DNA of 64,000 nucleotides from Psychrobacter ciconiae (GCF_904846055.1 NZ_CAJGYV010000001.1:186001-250000); one strand, 5' to 3'; numbered from the stretch's first letter, positions 28,855 to 38,022 are shown. Made by a program: numbers and translations. The notes: a model not told the origin generated them from the sequence alone.

Positions 28855-29316
28855 ATGCAAAAGTCTTTATTAGCTCTGACGACATTATTTTTAGTTGGCT
28901 GTATAGCAACCCCTGTCAGCTCACCATCAAAGCAAACATCCGAGATCAAGCCTGAACAAACGACCAGCATTTTTTATTACCCTGTCGCTCCGGTAGGACA
29001 TGGTCAAGCCACCGCTTTGGTAACGGGAAAATTTGCATGGAAAGACGGTTGCCTTTATTTGGTAGGTAAAGACGGCGTTTATAATACGGCGATGTTCCCA
29101 ATGTATCCAAAAGACATTGTTCGATGGGATGAAGCCAATAAGACTTTAACTCTAGACGGTCACATTTTTAAAATGGGCGATTTTATCTCAACCAACGGGC
29201 ATTATTCAGATTATGTCGCCAATAGCCCTATGGCGTTAGAATACCAAAAGCAAGGCAATAGAAAATGTCTTAACTCTAGCATTGCTAATATTGGAACAAT
29301 GGATTTAAATGATTAA
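28855..29316 (+). CDS. Small lipoprotein of unknown function
   Basis: 153 residues with a short signal peptide and the lipobox LVGC, making C16 the lipidated residue. The mature protein begins with a Ser/Thr/Pro-rich linker and continues into a compact domain with several aromatic and glycine residues (YYPVAPVGHGQATAL, KDGCLYLVGKDGVY). One cysteine in this domain and another near the C-terminus could form a disulfide. I do not recognise the family. It has its own terminator and a divergent small membrane-protein gene. Confidence 0.75.
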   Translation: MQKSLLALTTLFLVGCIATPVSSPSKQTSEIKPEQTTSIFYYPVAPVGHGQATALVTGKFAWKDGCLYLVGKDGVYNTAMFPMYPKDIVRWDEANKTLTLDGHIFKMGDFISTNGHYSDYVANSPMALEYQKQGNRKCLNSSIANIGTMDLND

Positions 29317-29357
29317 CAGTATCGCTTAAACTATAAAAACCATAGTGAAACCCATCG

Positions 29358-29386
29358 AAAAAGCGCCTAATATCAAGCGCTTTTTT
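29358..29386. terminator. Bidirectional terminator
   Basis: AAAAAGCGC, ten-base loop, GCGCTTTTTT lies between the convergent lipoprotein gene and the cytochrome gene. The A- and T-runs serve both strands. Confidence 0.85.
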
Positions 29387-29410
29387 ATTAAACCTTATTT
29401 TTCTAAAAAG

Positions 29411-30028
29411 CTATTCGCTCGGGTCTGAACCGGGCGGATTGTCATGACGAAGTTGCGCCACATCCTCGGCGGTTACTTTGTCTTTGTAGGGATTCAGCGA
29501 ACTATGGACATACTGAGTCACCGCTGCCATTTGCTCATCATTCATCATCACATGAAACGACGGCATCCCGCGAAAGCCATTGATTAAAATATCAATGATA
29601 TAGTATTTAGATTCCATTTTGCTGTTGTTGGCAAGCGGCGGATAGTAGCCCGCCCCAAACGCGCCCTCGCCTTTGTGCATATGACAGCCGGCGCAGGAGT
29701 CATGAAACAGCTTTTCGCCGTTGGTGGTGACAAAAGCGTTTTTGCCTTCAAACTTGGCTTCCCACTTTTTAAGGCTTGGGTCGTTTTTCATGTCGGGCAA
29801 TTGACTGCTATCCACGATGTTGCGGTTGTTATCGCGAAGCTCATCGCGGCTTGTATAAACTGCGCCCCAAGCGCCATTGTTGCGGCTGGCGTCATTGCTC
29901 ACCGTTTCTTGTGCATCATGATGGGCGGCAAGCGTCGGTTGGTCTTTATCAGAAGCATTGCAGCCTGCAAGTAACGCGGCGCTAACCATCATCGGGAGTA
30001 TTAGGGCTTTGGGCGTCATAATGTTCAT
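29411..30028 (-). CDS. Lipoprotein mono-heme cytochrome c
   Basis: 205 residues with a lipobox LAGC (C23), so it is probably anchored to a membrane facing the periplasm. The single haem site is C112-x-x-C115-H116, and M155 in GMPSFHVMM is the likely distal ligand. Residues 25-95 form a polar linker before the cytochrome fold. It is the third gene of the operon with the flavin amine oxidase (49-base gap) and a tri-haem cytochrome. It probably accepts electrons from the oxidase and passes them on to a terminal oxidase. Confidence 0.85.
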   Translation of the reverse strand: MNIMTPKALILPMMVSAALLAGCNASDKDQPTLAAHHDAQETVSNDASRNNGAWGAVYTSRDELRDNNRNIVDSSQLPDMKNDPSLKKWEAKFEGKNAFVTTNGEKLFHDSCAGCHMHKGEGAFGAGYYPPLANNSKMESKYYIIDILINGFRGMPSFHVMMNDEQMAAVTQYVHSSLNPYKDKVTAEDVAQLRHDNPPGSDPSE

Positions 30029-30077
30029 GATTACGATTACCTCGATATTGTCATGCTTAAATTTGGCATAAGTTAAA

Positions 30078-31679
30078 TTAGGCTTGCCGTTTTATTTTTT
30101 GGTGCAAGCGCTTGGCGGCGTCCATTCCTGATAATATCGCCCCTTCTTGCCACGCCGGAATGTGTGAGCAGTGCTCGCCTGCCAAAATAATGCGGTTGTC
30201 AATGCTGCAAAGCGTGTCGTAATATTGCTCGCGGCTTGACTGACTCCAAATACCGTAGCAGCCAAGCGTCCATGGGATTCGGTGCCAAACCACCGACGTT
30301 CCTGCGCGAAACTCTTTTGGGTACTGCGGGTGGATATATTTACCGTAAGCCAATGACACATTGATGCGCTCTTGCGGCGTTAGTGTGTTAAATTTATAAG
30401 ACGTCGCGCCAAAGCCGTAAGCGCCTAGCAGCACGCCGCTGCCGCTGCTAAAAAAGTTCTCTGACGGGTAAGAAATCTGCGTAATCGGCATATCAGTATA
30501 AGTCACCCCGCCATAAATCCACTCATCCTCTTCCCAAAAACGGCGTTTGAATTCAAGACCGACTTTATAAGAGGTGTCATAAGGCACGGCTGCCATCGCC
30601 TGCTTCATCGCTGCTGATACGTTAATATCAAGCTGAGTCAATACAGTTAAGGGAATGTTGCAAACGCACCAATCAGCGCGGATACGTTTTGGCGCGCCGT
30701 TTGGGTCATTACTGTCTACATAATCGACGGTCACGCCGCTGTCATCTTGATGGATTTTGGTGACTTTGGCATTAAACTCAATCAAATCTTGGCATTCGCG
30801 GGTAAAGGCGTCGCCGATTTTGCCCATGCCGCCGACGGGCTGAAACATGGTTGGCAAATGCTCATGAAGGTGGTAATTTTCATAAATATCAGCCCACATT
30901 CCGGAGTTTAACAGCTCCTCAGGCGGCAGGGGCTGCGACGGTCTTGAGTCCGGCATCAAGCCGCCACCAGGATAGACGCTATAGCCGCGATATTTGCTTA
31001 GGGCGTGATTTTTGGTGTAGCGGTAGTCTTTATTGAGCGCCCCCCAACCTTTTAAGCCCTCAAGGAGCTTTTCTTTGTCCTCACGGTTGACCGAGCGGTC
31101 AAGGCTACCAACGTTCACCGCTTTTGATAAAAGCTCCGCCACATAACCTTGCATATCGGCTTTAACATCGCCCAAACGCTGCGGGACGCCGCCAAAATAG
31201 CTGGTTCGGTGCAAATAAGCGCGGTCGTTGGTTTGGATAAATGGTTGCAGCTCGACGCCAAATTTTTTGCAATAATGAAACACCGCATAATGATGGCTTG
31301 GCAATCGCCAAGGTCCGCCATTAAAATAGTTGCCTTCCTCAAAGTTACAGGTGACAAGACCGCCGCCAAGCTCGGTATAGTCGTCGCCACTATTAAGCGA
31401 CCAACTGCGACCGCCGCCGCGATTTTGAAATTCAAGCACTTTGACATCATAGCCGGCTTTTCGAAGCTCATAAGCTGCCGTTAACCCGCCAAGCCCTGCC
31501 CCTAAAATAATGATGCTTGCGCCTTCTGGAGCGCCAGTTAAGTTCAGCTCTTGATTAAAAGTCGATTCGGACGCAAACCCAAGTGTGGTCATCGCCTGAT
31601 ACATGGCAGTCGCGCCTGCCGTTTTGCCAATCATCGACAGCAGTTGACGACGGGTGGGCGATTTGAGCGTGTCTTTCAT
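30078..31679 (-). CDS. Tat-exported FAD-dependent amine oxidase / dehydrogenase
   Basis: A 533-residue flavoprotein of the monoamine-oxidase superfamily. The N-terminus has a twin-arginine signal (SPTRRQLLSMIG, R10-R11), so the folded enzyme should be exported. The FAD-binding Rossmann motif GAGLGGLTAAYELRKAGYDV is at about 60-79. The C-terminal FAD motif reads LAGEHCSHIPAWQEGAILSG. The substrate is not predictable; relatives oxidise primary or cyclic amines. The flanking cytochrome genes suggest that electrons go to cytochrome c rather than oxygen, as reported for the nicotine-degrading enzyme NicA2. That parallel is inference. Confidence 0.85.
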   Translation of the reverse strand: MKDTLKSPTRRQLLSMIGKTAGATAMYQAMTTLGFASESTFNQELNLTGAPEGASIIILGAGLGGLTAAYELRKAGYDVKVLEFQNRGGGRSWSLNSGDDYTELGGGLVTCNFEEGNYFNGGPWRLPSHHYAVFHYCKKFGVELQPFIQTNDRAYLHRTSYFGGVPQRLGDVKADMQGYVAELLSKAVNVGSLDRSVNREDKEKLLEGLKGWGALNKDYRYTKNHALSKYRGYSVYPGGGLMPDSRPSQPLPPEELLNSGMWADIYENYHLHEHLPTMFQPVGGMGKIGDAFTRECQDLIEFNAKVTKIHQDDSGVTVDYVDSNDPNGAPKRIRADWCVCNIPLTVLTQLDINVSAAMKQAMAAVPYDTSYKVGLEFKRRFWEEDEWIYGGVTYTDMPITQISYPSENFFSSGSGVLLGAYGFGATSYKFNTLTPQERINVSLAYGKYIHPQYPKEFRAGTSVVWHRIPWTLGCYGIWSQSSREQYYDTLCSIDNRIILAGEHCSHIPAWQEGAILSGMDAAKRLHQKIKRQA

Positions 31680-31788
31680 AGTAATGTCCTTATTGATGGC
31701 GATCAGCGGCGCAAAGTTTTGTTATGATATTTTTATATCAACGGGCAACTTGCCTCGTTATTGATCCATTTATTCATTTAGCCAATGG

Positions 31789-33219
31789 TTAGCGGGCGCG
31801 GCGTGGTCGCATCAGTCTCCAAATAATAAATCCAACAATCAAAATAACCGCAATGATGCCAAGCGAAGCTAAAATTCCGGCATATTTGATTAAAAACGGC
31901 TGCTCAGGTTTGGCAGTCATGATGCGCTCAACATCAACGGCGCTTACGTTACTGTCATCAACACCGCCAAAATTAACCCGAACGTAATTGGTGATTTTAG
32001 CGATTTGCTCGGGGTTTAATTCTTTGGCAAACGCCGGCATGCTAGGACTGGTGTTACTCGCACCCTCAACACCGTGGGCAATGACGTTTACGAGCATATC
32101 AGGGCGCTCGCGGCGAATGCTTGTCAGCCCAACAATCGGCGCGTACTTGGCATCCGGCTGAGCGTAACCGTTCACACCGTGACAACTGCCACAAGCTGCC
32201 AAATAAAGCGCTTTTGGCGAGTTGCGGTCACCGGCGCTATCTTTTGCGCGTTGTAACACGTCTTTTTGGGCGATTAAATCATGAGTGATGGACGTATTTA
32301 GCGGCTTTAAAAAACGACTGCTGTCCACGTGATGGACCTTATCGTCAGTTTGAATGGCAGGAACAGCTTTTAAATAAGCCGCAATGGCGCTCAAATCAGT
32401 GTCGGTCAAATAGCGCGTACTATGAGCGACCGCCTCGCCCATAGGGCCACCGGCGTAGGCTCTGCCTTCAAGCTCGCCGGTTCGCAAAAAGGTGATGATG
32501 TCTTTTTCGCTCCAACTGCCAATACCGCTGTCTTTATCAGGAGTGATGTTTGGCGCAAACCAACTGCCAAGCGGCGCTCCTGCCAGATATTTGTTGTTGT
32601 CCGCGCCCATGGTGCTGTTTCTTGGCGTATGACACGTGCCGCAATGCTCCAAATGGTCGACCAAATATTGACCGCGTTTTTGCCCTTCGGTTAAGTTTTT
32701 TGGAGGTTCAGTCTTAGTTAAATTTACCAAGTTCCAACCGATCATTAGGCTGCGAAAGTTAAACGGAAATGGCAATTTGGTCTTGTACTCAAGTGGCTCA
32801 TCAATCGGCTCAACGGTCTGTAAATAAGCAAACAAGGCATCGATATCGGCGTCCGTCATCCCATGATAATCAGGATAAGGCATCGCAGGGTACAAACGAT
32901 GCGTTGGCGCGCGACCTTCTGTAAGTGCCCTTTTTAGGTCTTGTTTGGTATACTTGCCGATGCCAAAGCGCTTTGATGGGGTGATGTTGGTGGCATAAAT
33001 ATCGCCCATTGGGGTCGCTATTGGCGAGCCGCCCTTATAGTCCTCACCGTGGCACGCCATACAGTCCGCCGCGCGTGCGACATAAGCGCCTTTATTGACC
33101 AAGTCGCTATTGGCAGGGCTCACATTAGGAAGGCTTATCCCCTCAGCCATCACAGCGCTTGACATGCTAAGGGCGAGCAAAGGCAGCATTATTGAAAGTG
33201 GCTTTAAGGTTGGCTTCAT
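31789..33219 (-). CDS. Membrane-anchored tri-haem cytochrome c
   Basis: 476 residues with a signal peptide (cleavage near AEG at 25-27), three CxxCH haem sites (C53-H57, C193-H197, C343-H347) and one C-terminal membrane span (IKYAGILASLGIIAVILIVG) followed by RRAR. The layout matches the cytochrome subunits of periplasmic alcohol, gluconate and aldehyde dehydrogenases, which carry electrons from a dehydrogenase to ubiquinone. Here it is the first gene of an operon with a flavin amine oxidase (109 bases downstream) instead of those enzymes. That makes it the probable membrane electron port for the oxidase. Confidence 0.88.
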   Translation of the reverse strand: MKPTLKPLSIMLPLLALSMSSAVMAEGISLPNVSPANSDLVNKGAYVARAADCMACHGEDYKGGSPIATPMGDIYATNITPSKRFGIGKYTKQDLKRALTEGRAPTHRLYPAMPYPDYHGMTDADIDALFAYLQTVEPIDEPLEYKTKLPFPFNFRSLMIGWNLVNLTKTEPPKNLTEGQKRGQYLVDHLEHCGTCHTPRNSTMGADNNKYLAGAPLGSWFAPNITPDKDSGIGSWSEKDIITFLRTGELEGRAYAGGPMGEAVAHSTRYLTDTDLSAIAAYLKAVPAIQTDDKVHHVDSSRFLKPLNTSITHDLIAQKDVLQRAKDSAGDRNSPKALYLAACGSCHGVNGYAQPDAKYAPIVGLTSIRRERPDMLVNVIAHGVEGASNTSPSMPAFAKELNPEQIAKITNYVRVNFGGVDDSNVSAVDVERIMTAKPEQPFLIKYAGILASLGIIAVILIVGFIIWRLMRPRRAR

Positions 33220-33606
33220 AGTATCCTCATGTGGCTGACAAAATTGAGCGAATCAATCCTAATGGCGCTCAGTTAGGATAAAACTATTTCGCCAGTATTG
33301 CTTGATTGATAACGTTTCTCTCTAAATTGATTACAAAAGTAAATATTGCTACTCAAGAATGTTATCTTTCAGCTTTTGGTAAGCGCGTTCGATTGAGGCT
33401 TTCACTTTTAAAAAATAGCTATAAAATCAAAGTTAACTGATGCTCATTGCCAGTTTTTCTTAAAATACCAACCAACGCGCGGCTATTTTAATTTTTATTT
33501 AAGCTACAAAACCAAAACATTTTAAGCGTTATTACTAAGTCGACGTTAAGCCAATATCAAGTCGACATTACCCTAAATTATTGCCAATTACCGAGCCTGC
33601 TTTCCA
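33220..33606. promoter_or_regulatory. Divergent intergenic region with a 22-bp-spaced direct repeat
   Basis: No gene is seen. Two 12-base repeats, AAGTCGACGTTA (33537-33548) and AAGTCGACATTA (33559-33570), lie 22 bases apart, two helical turns. Such spacing fits a pair of sites for one DNA-binding protein. The region serves the cytochrome operon (left) and the small lipoprotein gene (right). Confidence 0.4.
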
Positions 33607-33756
33607 ATGCCTTATTTTCAATTATCAAAATCAGCCCTAATTTTACTTGTTGTTTTACAGCTGAGCGCCTGCCAATCCTTTCAGTTTGTGGACAGTCCGA
33701 TTCCGGTGACTGCTGATTTTAGCCAAACGATAGCGTCACCTTTGCCTGCAAAATAA
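33607..33756 (+). CDS. Very small lipoprotein (49 residues)
   Basis: ATG at 33607 to TAA at 33754-33756. The sequence begins MPYFQLSKSALILLVVLQ, a typical lipoprotein signal, with lipobox LSAC giving a mature lipidated peptide of about 28 residues (CQSFQFVDSPIPV...). A strong bidirectional terminator follows 9 bases after the stop, supporting a real transcript. No obvious Shine-Dalgarno sequence is present. The family is not recognised. It is in the size class of small envelope lipoproteins such as LptM, but I see no sequence reason to equate them. Confidence 0.55.
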   Translation: MPYFQLSKSALILLVVLQLSACQSFQFVDSPIPVTADFSQTIASPLPAK

Positions 33757-33764
33757 ACGCAAAA

Positions 33765-33794
33765 AAAGCAGCCAAACGTAAATTTAGCTGCTTT
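33765..33794. terminator. Bidirectional terminator
   Basis: AAAGCAGC at 33765-33772 pairs with GCTGCTTT at 33787-33794, preceded by an A-run. It separates the small lipoprotein from the convergent flavodoxin gene. Confidence 0.75.
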
Positions 33795-33816
33795 ATAACG
33801 GTTAAAATCTAAAAGT

Positions 33817-34407
33817 TTAGCTTTTAGGCTGATGCTTGATGATGGTCTTTGCCAAATGCTCGCCAAACCAAATCGCGGTATCAATGTCGCCTTTGTTGGG
33901 TGACACCTCAGGCGGCGCGTCAAGCGATTGCGTCATCAGTCCTAAAAAGCTGGACAAGCGGTTTAAATCCTCATCGCCATGACCGGTCGGCATCAACGGC
34001 ATGCCAATCCAGTTCATACCATGCTGCATGGCAAACAAGCAAATTTGCTGGAGCACAGCAAGCTTATCGCCACTCAAGCCACCCGAGTTGGCAAACGCCG
34101 CCGACCACTTGCCCTCCCATTTTCGGTGATACCAGCGCTTGGACGTTTCATCCATAAAGGTTTTAAACTCCGCCGTGACGCTGCCCATATAAACGGCGCT
34201 GCCAAACACCAGTAAGTCGGCCGCATCAACAAAATCCCAATCGACGTCATGAATATCCACCGCTTTAACGCACGCTTTGGCAAGCTGCTTTTGGGCGCCT
34301 ATCACCACCGCTTCTGCCACGCGCTTGGTATGACCATAATTGCTGTGGTAAATGACGGCAATGCTTAAATCCGTTGGTAACTTTGGTAAGTTATCATTTG
34401 TTGTCAT
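33817..34407 (-). CDS. Flavodoxin-family / WrbA-like NAD(P)H:quinone oxidoreductase
   Basis: A 196-residue cytosolic flavodoxin-fold protein. The FMN phosphate loop is HSNYGHTKRVAEAV near the N-terminus, followed by FGSAVYMGSVTAEFKTFMD and a SGGLSGDKLAVL segment. This pattern is shared with WrbA-type quinone reductases, which reduce quinones by two electrons with NAD(P)H and FMN. The gene stands at the end of a minus-strand cluster with pgeF and rluD, 45 bases after pgeF. The exact substrate cannot be stated. Confidence 0.8.
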   Translation of the reverse strand: MTTNDNLPKLPTDLSIAVIYHSNYGHTKRVAEAVVIGAQKQLAKACVKAVDIHDVDWDFVDAADLLVFGSAVYMGSVTAEFKTFMDETSKRWYHRKWEGKWSAAFANSGGLSGDKLAVLQQICLFAMQHGMNWIGMPLMPTGHGDEDLNRLSSFLGLMTQSLDAPPEVSPNKGDIDTAIWFGEHLAKTIIKHQPKS

Positions 34408-34452
34408 TACTTATGCTCAAATTAATTATAAAAATGGATAGAACGTAAATAT

Positions 34453-35331
34453 TTAATCGTGGCGAACAATCACCAGTGCCATTCGTCCGGTGGCTATTTG
34501 ATTTTGGTGCGATTGCCGGCGGTAAGAATAAAATTTCGCGTTACCATAGCTGCAAGCCGTTGCTGCCGATTGAACGCGAACGCCTTGCGCGGTTAATTGG
34601 TCAAAAGCAAGCTTTGGCAAATTGATATTAACTTTATCTGCGCTTATTTTTTTGGCACTTGTTTTTTTGCTGTAGCGCTCATCAAAGCTTGCCAAGTTAT
34701 CATCGGTCAATAGCTGCTCATTTTGGCAAGCTGCTTTTAATTTTGCTAAAACGTCCTTGCTGACTTCATAATTATCTTGGCTGATAGCAACGCCAATCCA
34801 AGCGATAATTGGCGCGTCATCAAGCTGCTCTACCGTTTGTTGAATCACGCCGCAAGCAAGCCCCTGCCAGCCGGCATGAATTGCCGCAATCTTGTTTGAT
34901 GCCGGCTGATAGAGCACAATCGGCACGCAGTCAGCGGTCATGATAGCAAGCCCAACCCCTGCCGAATCACTGATTTGCGCGTCCGCATTTGGCGGCGTCA
35001 TGCCAAGCTGAGTATTGTTTACTTGAAAAACATGACTGCCATGAACTTGATTGAGCCAAAATAAGCGGTTAATCAGTGGCTTATTTTGCCCGCATAGGGT
35101 TTGATTTATTACGCTCAGCAGCTGCATTCGGTTGGTAAGCACCGATTTTGGGTCATCATTGACATGAAGCCCCAAGTTAAAATCGCCAAAGCTTGTGATT
35201 GATTCAGTATCAACATCGGCATTGTTTAACGGCATTTCGGTAAAGGCAGCCGTTTGAAAAATGCTGACCTTATTTAACATATCAATCAAAGTTACGGGAA
35301 GTTCGGGCTGCCCAAATACTTTTGATGCCAT
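34453..35331 (-). CDS. pgeF: Peptidoglycan editing factor PgeF (YfiH / DUF152 laccase-domain protein)
   Basis: A 292-residue member of the YfiH family. In E. coli, PgeF prevents wrongly added amino acids from entering peptidoglycan; other members show purine nucleoside phosphorylase or phenol oxidase activity. The metal-site motifs are clear: LNQVHGSHVF, MTADCVPIVLY, AAIHAGWQGLACGV and the C-terminal CSYGNAKFYSYRRQ with GRMALVI. The N-terminus is about 40 residues longer than usual. It lies 36 bases after rluD in the same direction, a pairing common in gammaproteobacteria. Confidence 0.9.
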   Translation of the reverse strand: MASKVFGQPELPVTLIDMLNKVSIFQTAAFTEMPLNNADVDTESITSFGDFNLGLHVNDDPKSVLTNRMQLLSVINQTLCGQNKPLINRLFWLNQVHGSHVFQVNNTQLGMTPPNADAQISDSAGVGLAIMTADCVPIVLYQPASNKIAAIHAGWQGLACGVIQQTVEQLDDAPIIAWIGVAISQDNYEVSKDVLAKLKAACQNEQLLTDDNLASFDERYSKKTSAKKISADKVNINLPKLAFDQLTAQGVRVQSAATACSYGNAKFYSYRRQSHQNQIATGRMALVIVRHD

Positions 35332-35367
35332 AATTTTGCCTTATTTTTCTAATTGTTATTTAGCAAT

Positions 35368-36516
35368 TTATTCAGCAACATCGCCCTTTAACACCTCAAT
35401 AAGCTGTTGCATATCATCGGGCAGTGGCGCTTGAACTTCAATGTCCTCGCCGGTCGTTGGGTGGATAAAGCCAAGCTCATAAGCATGAAGCGCTTGTCGT
35501 GGGAACTTCTCAATAAAGCTGCGCTGAAACGTCGTTAATCCTGCCCGCAATTGCCTGCGGCTGCCATAAACGCGGTCGCCAACGAGCGGATGCCCCAAAT
35601 GGCTTAAGTGAACGCGGATTTGGTGCGTTCGACCGGTTTCAAGGGCAACATCAAGTAAGCAATAGTTGTCATTGAGCGCGGTAATGCCAATTAAATGGGT
35701 CACCGCATCGCGACCTTGACTGGTCACTGCCATTTTGGTGCGCTGATTGCGGTTGCGACCAATCGGCGCGTTGATGGTTTTTTGGCGCTGCAAACTTTGA
35801 GCATCCCCTGCCACCACGCATTGATAATGGCGATAAACCGCTTTGTCTTTTAATTGCTCGGTCAAATCCATCTGAGCGGCTTTGGTTTTGGCAACGATTA
35901 ATAGTCCTGAGGTGTCTTTATCAATCCGGTGCACCAGCCCTGCTCGCGGCAGATGTTTTTGATTGGGAAAATGATGCAGCAGCGCGTTAACCAGCGTTCC
36001 GGTCATATTTCCAGCCCCCGGATGAACGACCATGCCAACGGGCTTATTTATCACAATCACCGCGTCATCTTCAAAGACAATATCAAGCGCGATGTCTTCG
36101 GGCAAATCTGTGCCATGCTGCTCAAGGGTGGCAACCAACGTCAGCTCATCACCAGCTTTGCAGCGGTATTTGGGCTTTTGCGGCGTGCCATTGCAGCAAA
36201 GCTTGCCATCGTTAATAAAGTCTTGCAGCTGCGCCCGCGAAAAATCGGTAAAGGCAATGGCTGCGACTTTATCCAACCGAAGTCCTGCCTCAACATCGGT
36301 TACTACGTGGGTCAAATCAATATTTTGGTTGACGTTTTCGTTTGCAAAAGCGCCATCGTCAAAGCTGCTGTCATCAAAGTCAGCGTCTACATTGTCATTA
36401 TCAAAGGCATCATCACCAAATCCCAAAGCGCTATCGGTAAATTCTTCAAGATTTTCAGGGGTATCAGTCGAGCGCTTAGAGTTAGGTAAAGAAGTCATAG
36501 CCGTATCATCAGTCAA
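35368..36516 (-). CDS. rluD: 23S rRNA pseudouridine synthase RluD
   Basis: RluD makes pseudouridines at positions 1911, 1915 and 1917 of helix 69 of 23S rRNA. The 382-residue protein has an S4 RNA-binding domain (about 75-130) and the synthase domain with the catalytic aspartate D199 in HRIDKDTSG. GRTHQIRVHLSHLGHPLVGD further on completes the family signature. It is about 55 residues longer than E. coli RluD because of an acidic N-terminal extension rich in Asp, Asn and Phe (20-65). It is divergent from bamD, the usual rluD-bamD arrangement, and heads the rluD-pgeF-flavodoxin set. Confidence 0.93.
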   Translation of the reverse strand: MTDDTAMTSLPNSKRSTDTPENLEEFTDSALGFGDDAFDNDNVDADFDDSSFDDGAFANENVNQNIDLTHVVTDVEAGLRLDKVAAIAFTDFSRAQLQDFINDGKLCCNGTPQKPKYRCKAGDELTLVATLEQHGTDLPEDIALDIVFEDDAVIVINKPVGMVVHPGAGNMTGTLVNALLHHFPNQKHLPRAGLVHRIDKDTSGLLIVAKTKAAQMDLTEQLKDKAVYRHYQCVVAGDAQSLQRQKTINAPIGRNRNQRTKMAVTSQGRDAVTHLIGITALNDNYCLLDVALETGRTHQIRVHLSHLGHPLVGDRVYGSRRQLRAGLTTFQRSFIEKFPRQALHAYELGFIHPTTGEDIEVQAPLPDDMQQLIEVLKGDVAE

Positions 36517-36876
36517 TAAATAAAGCGCTAGTTTAGCATGACGCGCGCCGATGCCCTAGCCCTGCAAGCGCGTTGGGATTTTTAAACATAAAGCATTTAT
36601 CGCCGTTCAGGGTTTATTTTTAGTGGCTGACAAATGAGCTTTTAACCAATTTAGCTTGATTGCTCCTTATCATAATTATTGCAGATTGGTTGCTTCGTGT
36701 ATATTTGTGACCGTCAAGCGATTTTGCTACCCCAAATAGGCATGGGTCATGCTAAACTGTCACAGCTAATTTTTACCCTTAATATCTCAACAGATGATTT
36801 TTCAAAAGTTATTTAAAACCGGTTTGTTGCTAAGTGATGGCGACAAGACTTCGGTCTGTTTTTCGGAGAAAACGCT
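36517..36876 (+). promoter_or_regulatory. rluD-bamD divergent region with an extended -10 box for bamD
   Basis: The 360 bases hold no gene. TGCTAAACT at 36750-36758 is an extended -10 motif about 120 bases before bamD. The same motif shape recurs upstream of dnaG and rpoD. Confidence 0.4.
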
Positions 36877-38022
36877 ATGCGCGCTGGCACCTCGATGTTA
36901 AAGTTATCCTCAATTACCCTGCTCGCTTTGAGCATCAGCCTCACCGGCTGTCAGACGTTTAAAAACTTGACCTCTAAAAAAGAAGACACCGTCGAAAAAG
37001 CGGAAAAATCCGAAGAAGCCTACTACCGTGATGCCATCGCCCAGATGGAAAAAGGCAGATTTACCCAAGCTACCGAAGAGCTGACCAACTTACGAACCTT
37101 TTATCCCACCGGCGCGTTCGCGGAACAAGCGCTTCTTGACATGATGTTCGCGCAGTACCAAAGCGGCAAATATGAGATGGCGGCAACAAGCGCCGACCAG
37201 TTTATCCGCCTGTATCCGTCAAACCCGCAGGTGAGCTATGCCTATTACGTTCGCGGCGTTGCCAATATGCAAGGCGGCGCTGAGGGCATCAAACTTTTTA
37301 AAGTTAACCAAGCTGAGCGCGACACCGCCTATTACCGCTTAGCGTTTGCCAACTTTCAAGAGTTGATTAACAAATATCCAAACAGCCCTTATGCCCCAGA
37401 TGCGGCGCAAAGAATGACCTTTATCTACAATCAATTTGCCGAAAGTGAGCTTACGGCAGCGAACTGGTACATCAAGCGCGACGCTTATGTGGCGGCAGTC
37501 AACCGCGCCAAATGGGTGTTTCAGTACTATCCATTGAGTGAGTCAGTTCCTGAAGCGATTGCAATTTTGGCGTACAGTCACGAAAAGCTTGGGCTTAATG
37601 ACTTGGCAAACGACTATAAAAAGCTGCTGCAAATCAACTACCCTGATTGGCTCACCCGTGATGGTCGCGTGAAACTTGCCACCAAAGCTGACCGCTCTTG
37701 GGTGAACAAATTCACCTTTGGTAAGCTTGGTCGAGCAGGCTTGAAAGATGACTCGGTAGCAAGCGGTCAATTTACCGGCGCAACTAAACCACAAATGATT
37801 CTTTCAGCGGCGCAATTAAGCCTGCCAAGCTCAGCGCAATCGCAAGCAGCGCTATTGGCATCGCCATCTGCTAGCGGCGTGAATATCGGCTTAGGACTTC
37901 CTGAAAGTGCGGCTGAGCAAATCACCAGCCAAGGCAGCCCAACTGATGCCGCAATTGATGCTGAAGTGAACCCTGAGGTGACCAATCCTGTGCGCCGAAC
38001 CACCTTGCCTATCGGTGATTAA
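36877..38022 (+). CDS. bamD: Outer-membrane assembly lipoprotein BamD
   Basis: An essential member of the BAM complex that inserts beta-barrel proteins into the outer membrane. The signal peptide ends in lipobox LTGC, so C25 is lipidated. Residues ~45-265 carry the five TPR-like repeats, recognisable from YRDAIAQMEKGRFTQATEEL onward. The protein is 381 residues, about 130 longer than E. coli BamD. The excess is a C-terminal Ala/Ser/Pro-rich tail of probably disordered structure (280-381). The first ATG is supported by GGAG 8 bases upstream. Confidence 0.92.
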   Translation: MRAGTSMLKLSSITLLALSISLTGCQTFKNLTSKKEDTVEKAEKSEEAYYRDAIAQMEKGRFTQATEELTNLRTFYPTGAFAEQALLDMMFAQYQSGKYEMAATSADQFIRLYPSNPQVSYAYYVRGVANMQGGAEGIKLFKVNQAERDTAYYRLAFANFQELINKYPNSPYAPDAAQRMTFIYNQFAESELTAANWYIKRDAYVAAVNRAKWVFQYYPLSESVPEAIAILAYSHEKLGLNDLANDYKKLLQINYPDWLTRDGRVKLATKADRSWVNKFTFGKLGRAGLKDDSVASGQFTGATKPQMILSAAQLSLPSSAQSQAALLASPSASGVNIGLGLPESAAEQITSQGSPTDAAIDAEVNPEVTNPVRRTTLPIGD

